From positions 248,001-312,000 of the forward strand of contig NZ_LN999828.1 of assembly GCF_001517625.2 (NCBI RefSeq): a DNA stretch of 64,000 nt. Reading direction: 5' to 3'. Each line of letters opens with the position of its first letter. Within the stretch, counting starts at the first letter, position 1. This DNA comes from Clostridium sp. AT4 (lineage in GTDB: Bacteria; Bacillota; Clostridia; Lachnospirales; Lachnospiraceae). A program made the translations under genes and the position numbers. Below, in pieces: positions 60,952 to 64,000 of this stretch. The notes beneath the pieces were generated by a model that saw only the letters and a list, made by a program, of their open reading frames with translations, was not told where the DNA came from and did not search any database.

Positions 60952-61857
60952 TTATGCTGCCTCCTGTAGCGAAGCATAGTATTGTTGTCGCTTAACCATT
61001 GGAGGTAGTCCACCATTAGCAGAGCAGATCCTCCGATTATTCCAGTAGCTGATGAAGTATCTCCAGATGAGCGTCTTTAACTGCTCTATGGTCATTGAGG
61101 TAGGATCGTAACGACCATAAAGTAATTCCTCTTTGAAGCGTGCCCACATGCTTTCGCATCTGGCATTATCATGGCATCTGCCACCGGCACTGTTCATGCT
61201 TTGAACAATGCCATATCTGTTGATAGCTTTACGATATAGCTCACTGGTATACTGGGTTCCCCTGTCACTGTGAAGAATAGCTCCACGGAGCATCGGGTAA
61301 GCTTTGCAAGCATTCTCTAAGGTTTGTTCGCATCGGGTAGCTCTCATATTTGTATCCATAGCAAGTCCCAATACTGCTAAATCATAGCAGTCAAAGATAG
61401 CTGAAACATAGAGCTTCCCGTCAGAAGCCTTTATTTCAGTCATATCGGTCATGCACTTTTCAAGGGGCTTTTCAGCAGCGAAGTCACGCTTGATTAAATC
61501 GTCGGATTTACTGGCTTCTCTATCAGCTTTGGTAATACCATTCGGCTTACGTTTTGGTTTATGATTAAGACCAATTTCTGCCATGACACGATAAACAGTT
61601 CTCTCACCGGGAATATGTACTCCCTCAGGCTGTTTGAGCTGTAAGGCCTGATACATACGGATTCTTCCATAAGTGTCATTGCATTCATCTTCGCTGCAAA
61701 TATCAAGCATTGCATCTGCCAGTGCCTGATATTTCCAAGGGGTATCTTTTGCTTTTAGGAATTTGTTGAATGCCTGCCTTGAAACATGAAGCACTTTGCA
61801 ATAAAAAGAAATTTTACCCTTAATCCGGCCGTCATCCGTTTTGATTGCAATAAACAT
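60952..61857 (-). CDS. IS3-family transposase OrfB (integrase core)
   Basis: A 301-residue rve-type domain: CMTDMTEIKASDGKLYVSAIFDCYDLAVLGLAM (first Asp), ILHSDRGTQYTS (second Asp), MNSAGGRCHDNARCESMWARFKEEL (Glu). Made as a fusion with OrfA by -1 frameshifting at AAAAAAC (61872-61866); its own ATG also overlaps the OrfA stop. Confidence 0.92.
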   Translation of the reverse strand: MFIAIKTDDGRIKGKISFYCKVLHVSRQAFNKFLKAKDTPWKYQALADAMLDICSEDECNDTYGRIRMYQALQLKQPEGVHIPGERTVYRVMAEIGLNHKPKRKPNGITKADREASKSDDLIKRDFAAEKPLEKCMTDMTEIKASDGKLYVSAIFDCYDLAVLGLAMDTNMRATRCEQTLENACKAYPMLRGAILHSDRGTQYTSELYRKAINRYGIVQSMNSAGGRCHDNARCESMWARFKEELLYGRYDPTSMTIEQLKTLIWRYFISYWNNRRICSANGGLPPMVKRQQYYASLQEAA

Positions 61858-62198
61858 TAATCTCTGTTTTTTGCTGACTTCCGACGGCTGGCTGCGAAAA
61901 AAGCACTTGCTTGCTCAAGGAATTCGTTTTCTTCTTTTAAGCGACGAATTTCCTTATCCTGCTCTTTTACACGCTTTCTGAGTTCAATAAGCTCATCGTT
62001 GAGGGATAAAGCATTCTTGGGCGTATGAACTGCTTCATTTGCACTGAGACGCCCCTCTTTGAAGGCTTTTATCCAAGTGTACATAGTACCCTTTGGAATC
62101 CCTAATTCCTGAGCAGCTTTATGACCGCCGATTTCCTGGGCAAGCTTTACCGCCTGTGCTTTAAATTCATTGTCATAAGATTTTTGATTCTGTGCCAT
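61857..62198 (-). CDS. IS3-family transposase OrfA
   Basis: A 113-residue helix-turn-helix plus leucine-zipper protein: SYDNEFKAQAVKLAQEIGGHKAAQELGIPKGTMYTWIKAF, then LNDELIELRKRVKEQDKEIRRLKEENEFLEQASAFF. The slippery heptamer A-AAA-AAC near its end is in the correct frame for -1 frameshifting into OrfB. Confidence 0.92.
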   Translation of the reverse strand: MAQNQKSYDNEFKAQAVKLAQEIGGHKAAQELGIPKGTMYTWIKAFKEGRLSANEAVHTPKNALSLNDELIELRKRVKEQDKEIRRLKEENEFLEQASAFFAASRRKSAKNRD

Positions 62199-62283
62199 AG
62201 GTTTTTCTCCTGTTCTCGTATTGATTATGATTATATATCAAAATCCTTGAGAATAGGGTGTCAACTTTATTTATACACCATCA

Positions 62284-62656
62284 TTCTTTGAAAAAGCAAC
62301 TGTCAGAGTTACGAGGGTTATTTAAAGGCAAAGAGCGAAAATCACTGGAAGGGAGAATTGAACTGTTAGAGGATTTGGAAAAGCGTCTGCACAAGAGTTT
62401 GGAACAGATCGTAAAACGTGAAGGCTATCCCAATGTGCAAGTCTTTCAGAAGGTTTATAACAAGGCAGAAGAATTGATTATAGAATACAATGAAGAACTA
62501 AGGGCATGGAAAAATCAGACGGAACAGAAGAAAGAAAAATCGTTGGAACAGCCGAAAAAAGCGAGTGTACTGGAAAAGCTGCACCGCTATCAGCAAGAAG
62601 GCAGACAGCAGCCGAAACGTTCAGTTAAGAAAAAATCTATGGATAGAGAACGGTAA
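62284..62656 (+). pseudogene. 3' remnant of the element 2 relaxase
   Basis: After the insertion sequence an open frame continues with SLKKQLSELRGLFKGKERKSLEGR, IELLEDLEKRLHKSLEQI, EYNEELRAWKNQTEQKKEKS and a basic tail, a coiled-coil relaxase C-terminus. Removing the insertion with one TTC does not join the two halves in frame (a one-base shift), so the gene may have been damaged already, or this was a separate overlapping ORF. Confidence 0.6.
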
Positions 62657-62673
62657 GAGAGGTGGAAACGATT

Positions 62674-63032
62674 ATGAAGAAAACAATATTTGAAGAAATG
62701 GGAGACACTTATATCAGACAGGGGGATTATCTTATCCCCTGTCTTACCTTGCGGAGAAGAAAGAACAGAGATTTATCGGCGTATGGGGACAAAAATATAA
62801 ACGTTATTTGAAAGAACATAAGAGAGCAATTTGCATTACTCTGCTTACAAGTGGCAGGCTGAATAGTTATCTTGCTGATATAGAAGAACAAGCACAGGAA
62901 CGCTTTGAAAGGATTGTAGAGCAGATGAAACGGGCACAGGGGATTACAGAGCGGCTAAAAGCAGAAAATTAGATGGAATGGGTAGAGAGAATGAACAATA
63001 TACAAGCGTGTGCGAGGGAGAATTGTGGATAA
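62674..63032 (+). pseudogene. Decayed TnpV-like gene
   Basis: Starts MKKTIFEEMGDTYIRQGD then YLIPCLTL, shifts frame near 62,750, continues AEKKEQRFIGVWGQKYKRYL ... LLTSGRLNSYLADIEEQAQERFERIVEQMKRAQGITERLKAEN, meets TAG, then MEWVERMNNIQA. This is the TnpV pattern of clostridial transposons with at least one frameshift and one stop. Confidence 0.7.
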
Positions 63033-63055
63033 AGAGATTATATATGTATAAAAAG

Positions 63056-63094
63056 TTTGTGGCTGTATTGTAGAAAAATACGGCCACAAATTTT
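63056..63094. terminator. Terminator between tnpV and vsr remnants
   Basis: TTTGTGGCTGTATT (63056-63069) pairs with AATACGGCCACAAA (63077-63090) with one mismatch, followed by TTTT. Confidence 0.7.
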
Positions 63095-63097
63095 AGG

Positions 63098-63549
63098 CTA
63101 TTCATCTGAAATTTCAATAGTGTTATCGGAAAAAATACTATCCCATATAGCTTCTTCAATGGTTTGAAGGCATTCATTTGTATGTTTTTTGATGCCTTGC
63201 CTTCAAAAATGAATAACGGTATAACTAAGAAATAGAAGTTTTTTATCAGTTTCAAAATCACGGGAACGATTACGTTCGATTTTTTTATCTAGTAATCGGG
63301 ATTTTTATCTTTTTCAAGACGCAGTTTTAGAATTTCCCAGTCTTTTCCATGAAAAAAATCACTGTCGCAAAAAATAGCGATTTTGTATTTGGTAAGAACA
63401 ATGTCAGGAGAGCCGGGTAAGATTTTATAGTTTTTACGGTATCAATATCCTTTGTGCCATAGTACTTTTCTGAGTTTGAGTTCGATGGAGGTGTCCTTAC
63501 TGTGGGTTTTTTGCGGATTTTTAGACACAATTTCAGAGTCATGAGACAT
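63098..63549 (-). pseudogene. Decayed Vsr-like (very short patch repair) endonuclease gene
   Basis: Minus strand from ATG 63549: SKNPQKTHSKDTSIELKLRKVLWHKGY-stop-YRKNYKILPGSPDIVLTKYKIAIFCDSDFFHG, then DWEILKLRLEKDKNPDY-stop, a one-base deletion in an A-run, then IERNRSRDFETDKKLLF and VIHF-stop-RQGIKKH. The order SKDTxxE, LPGxPDIV, IAIFxDxxFxHG and RNxxRD is the Vsr pattern. Two stops sit at expected Trp positions and one at an expected Arg, all explained by C-to-T or G-to-A change. Confidence 0.72.
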
Positions 63550-63705
63550 AGATATTTTCACCACCTTTGTGTAAAGAAGTTTAACAATTTGAATAAAAAG
63601 ATGCAAGTACCGATGATCACATGGTATGAATTATTTGATTGACGATATAAACGTTATGATTTATACTAGTGAAGTAAGAATTGATTAAATGACGAGGTAC
63701 CCAAA

Positions 63706-63915
63706 ATGACGATTTCTGAACAAATCAAGGTGCTGTGTGTGAGGTCAGATATTAGTGTAGCTGAGCTTGCACGGCGAATAGGGACAACACCGCAGAATTT
63801 TAATGGGAAAATGAAAAGAGAGAGTTTTACTATAGCTGAACTAGAAGATATAGCAGATGCGGTAAACAGTTCTTTTGAAAGAAAGTTTGTATTAAAAAAT
63901 GGAGAGAAAGTTTAA
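63706..63915 (+). CDS. Small XRE/Cro-like regulator before the methyltransferase
   Basis: A 69-residue helix-turn-helix protein (ISEQIKVLCVRSDISVAELARRIGTTPQNFNGKMKRESFTIAELEDIADAVN). The stop overlaps the methyltransferase start (TAATG). Probably a control protein for the methyltransferase or R-M locus; inferred from position and size. Confidence 0.75.
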   Translation: MTISEQIKVLCVRSDISVAELARRIGTTPQNFNGKMKRESFTIAELEDIADAVNSSFERKFVLKNGEKV

Positions 63916-64000
63916 TGCATAAAAATAAAAAACAGAATAATTATAGTAGATATGCTGCTAATAGAGACGTTATTTCTTTGTTTTCTGGGGCAATGGGGTT
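63915..64000 (+). CDS. DNA cytosine-5 methyltransferase, N-terminus only (cut by window)
   Basis: The 28 readable codons end in RDVISLFSGAMG, the motif I (SAM-binding, xxSLFSGxxG) of C5-cytosine methyltransferases, after a short basic leader. The vsr remnant nearby fits, since Vsr corrects the T:G mismatches left by deaminated 5-methylcytosine. Confidence 0.75.
   Translation, partial: MHKNKKQNNYSRYAANRDVISLFSGAMG

Larger units (their letters stand above)
60904..62283 (-). mobile_element. IS3-family insertion sequence, 1,380 bp
   Basis: Ends TGATATTGTCAATATTGGTTTACAC (given here as TGATATTGT...GGTTTACAC) and, on the other strand, TGATGGTGT...AGTTGACAC, imperfect inverted repeats with TTCTCAAG further in. 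A 3-bp target duplication TTC lies at 60901-60903 and 62284-62286. Two overlapping ORFs as usual for the family. It splits the relaxase gene of element 2. Confidence 0.88.
55413..64000. mobile_element. Element 2: second integrative mobilizable element, continues past the window
   Basis: Integrase (minus), XRE repressor, Xis, CHC2 primase, SF3 helicase, oriT-like palindrome, relaxase split by an IS3-family element, decayed tnpV, then a vsr pseudogene and the start of a cytosine methyltransferase. The right end is outside the window, so the last genes may or may not belong to it. Confidence 0.6.

Noticed and set aside
1-64000. tRNA or rRNA genes
   Set aside because: No cloverleaf or rRNA-like stretch was recognised; the integration site is protein-coding (guaA).
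30456-64000. Prophage
   Set aside because: Integrase, XRE and primase genes occur, but there are no capsid, terminase, tail or lysis genes; relaxases and oriT-like sites indicate mobilizable elements.

Overview
The window looks like chromosome of a Lachnospiraceae-type (Clostridium cluster XIVa) gut Firmicute. Ribosome binding sites are strong GGAGG types, promoters are TTGACA-17-TATAAT, regulation is by BirA and XRE proteins, and transporters are BCCT, AGCS, NSS and FecCD types. The accessory genes match mobile elements common in that family. Genus is not assigned.

Positions 1-30,467 are a core-like region. It holds a CDP-sugar/LicD surface-polysaccharide cluster (1-7.5 kb), an XRE/membrane-protein pair, a TetR regulator with two tandem TolC-like exported proteins (8.5-11.7 kb), and a degenerate HPr-like protein. 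Next come a BCCT transporter, a lipoprotein plus an exported metallo-beta-lactamase-fold protein, an AGCS symporter, a zinc-dependent phospholipase C-like protein and bioY with a BirA operator. These are followed by a FecCD-type ABC importer with a methyltransferase and an NTPase (19.3-23.8 kb), an NSS transporter, an XRE regulator, a VOC protein, a RelA/SpoT-domain protein, a zinc-ribbon/nuclease-like/CFI-box fusion protein, and guaA.

From the 3' end of guaA to about 55.4 kb lies a composite integrative mobilizable element. Its backbone is XRE repressor, Xis, tyrosine integrase, MobC-like protein, RepA-like ATPase and MobV relaxase. Inside it is an array of three directly repeated units of exactly 5,022 bp plus a fourth copy of the shared gene. 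Each unit has a lincosamide nucleotidyltransferase gene, 100-bp promoter repeats, a primase-like Rep, mobC, mobA and an overlapping mobB-like gene. The unit looks like a small mobilizable resistance plasmid inserted as a tandem multimer at the resident resistance gene. All three rep copies are damaged in different ways, and the third unit has dense patches of substitutions that may be base-call or assembly errors.

To the right of the array is a MarR/radical-SAM/radical-SAM operon, recognised as the 'radical SAM mobile pair', whose function I do not know. A DDE insertion sequence follows. An 11-bp copy of the guaA 3' end (55,413-55,423) then marks the probable right end of element 1 and the left end of a second element. 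Element 2 (integrase, XRE, Xis, CHC2 primase, SF3 helicase, MobA/MobL-type relaxase split by an IS3-family element, decayed tnpV) runs on. It leads into a decayed vsr-like gene, a small XRE protein and the start of a DNA cytosine methyltransferase cut by the window edge.
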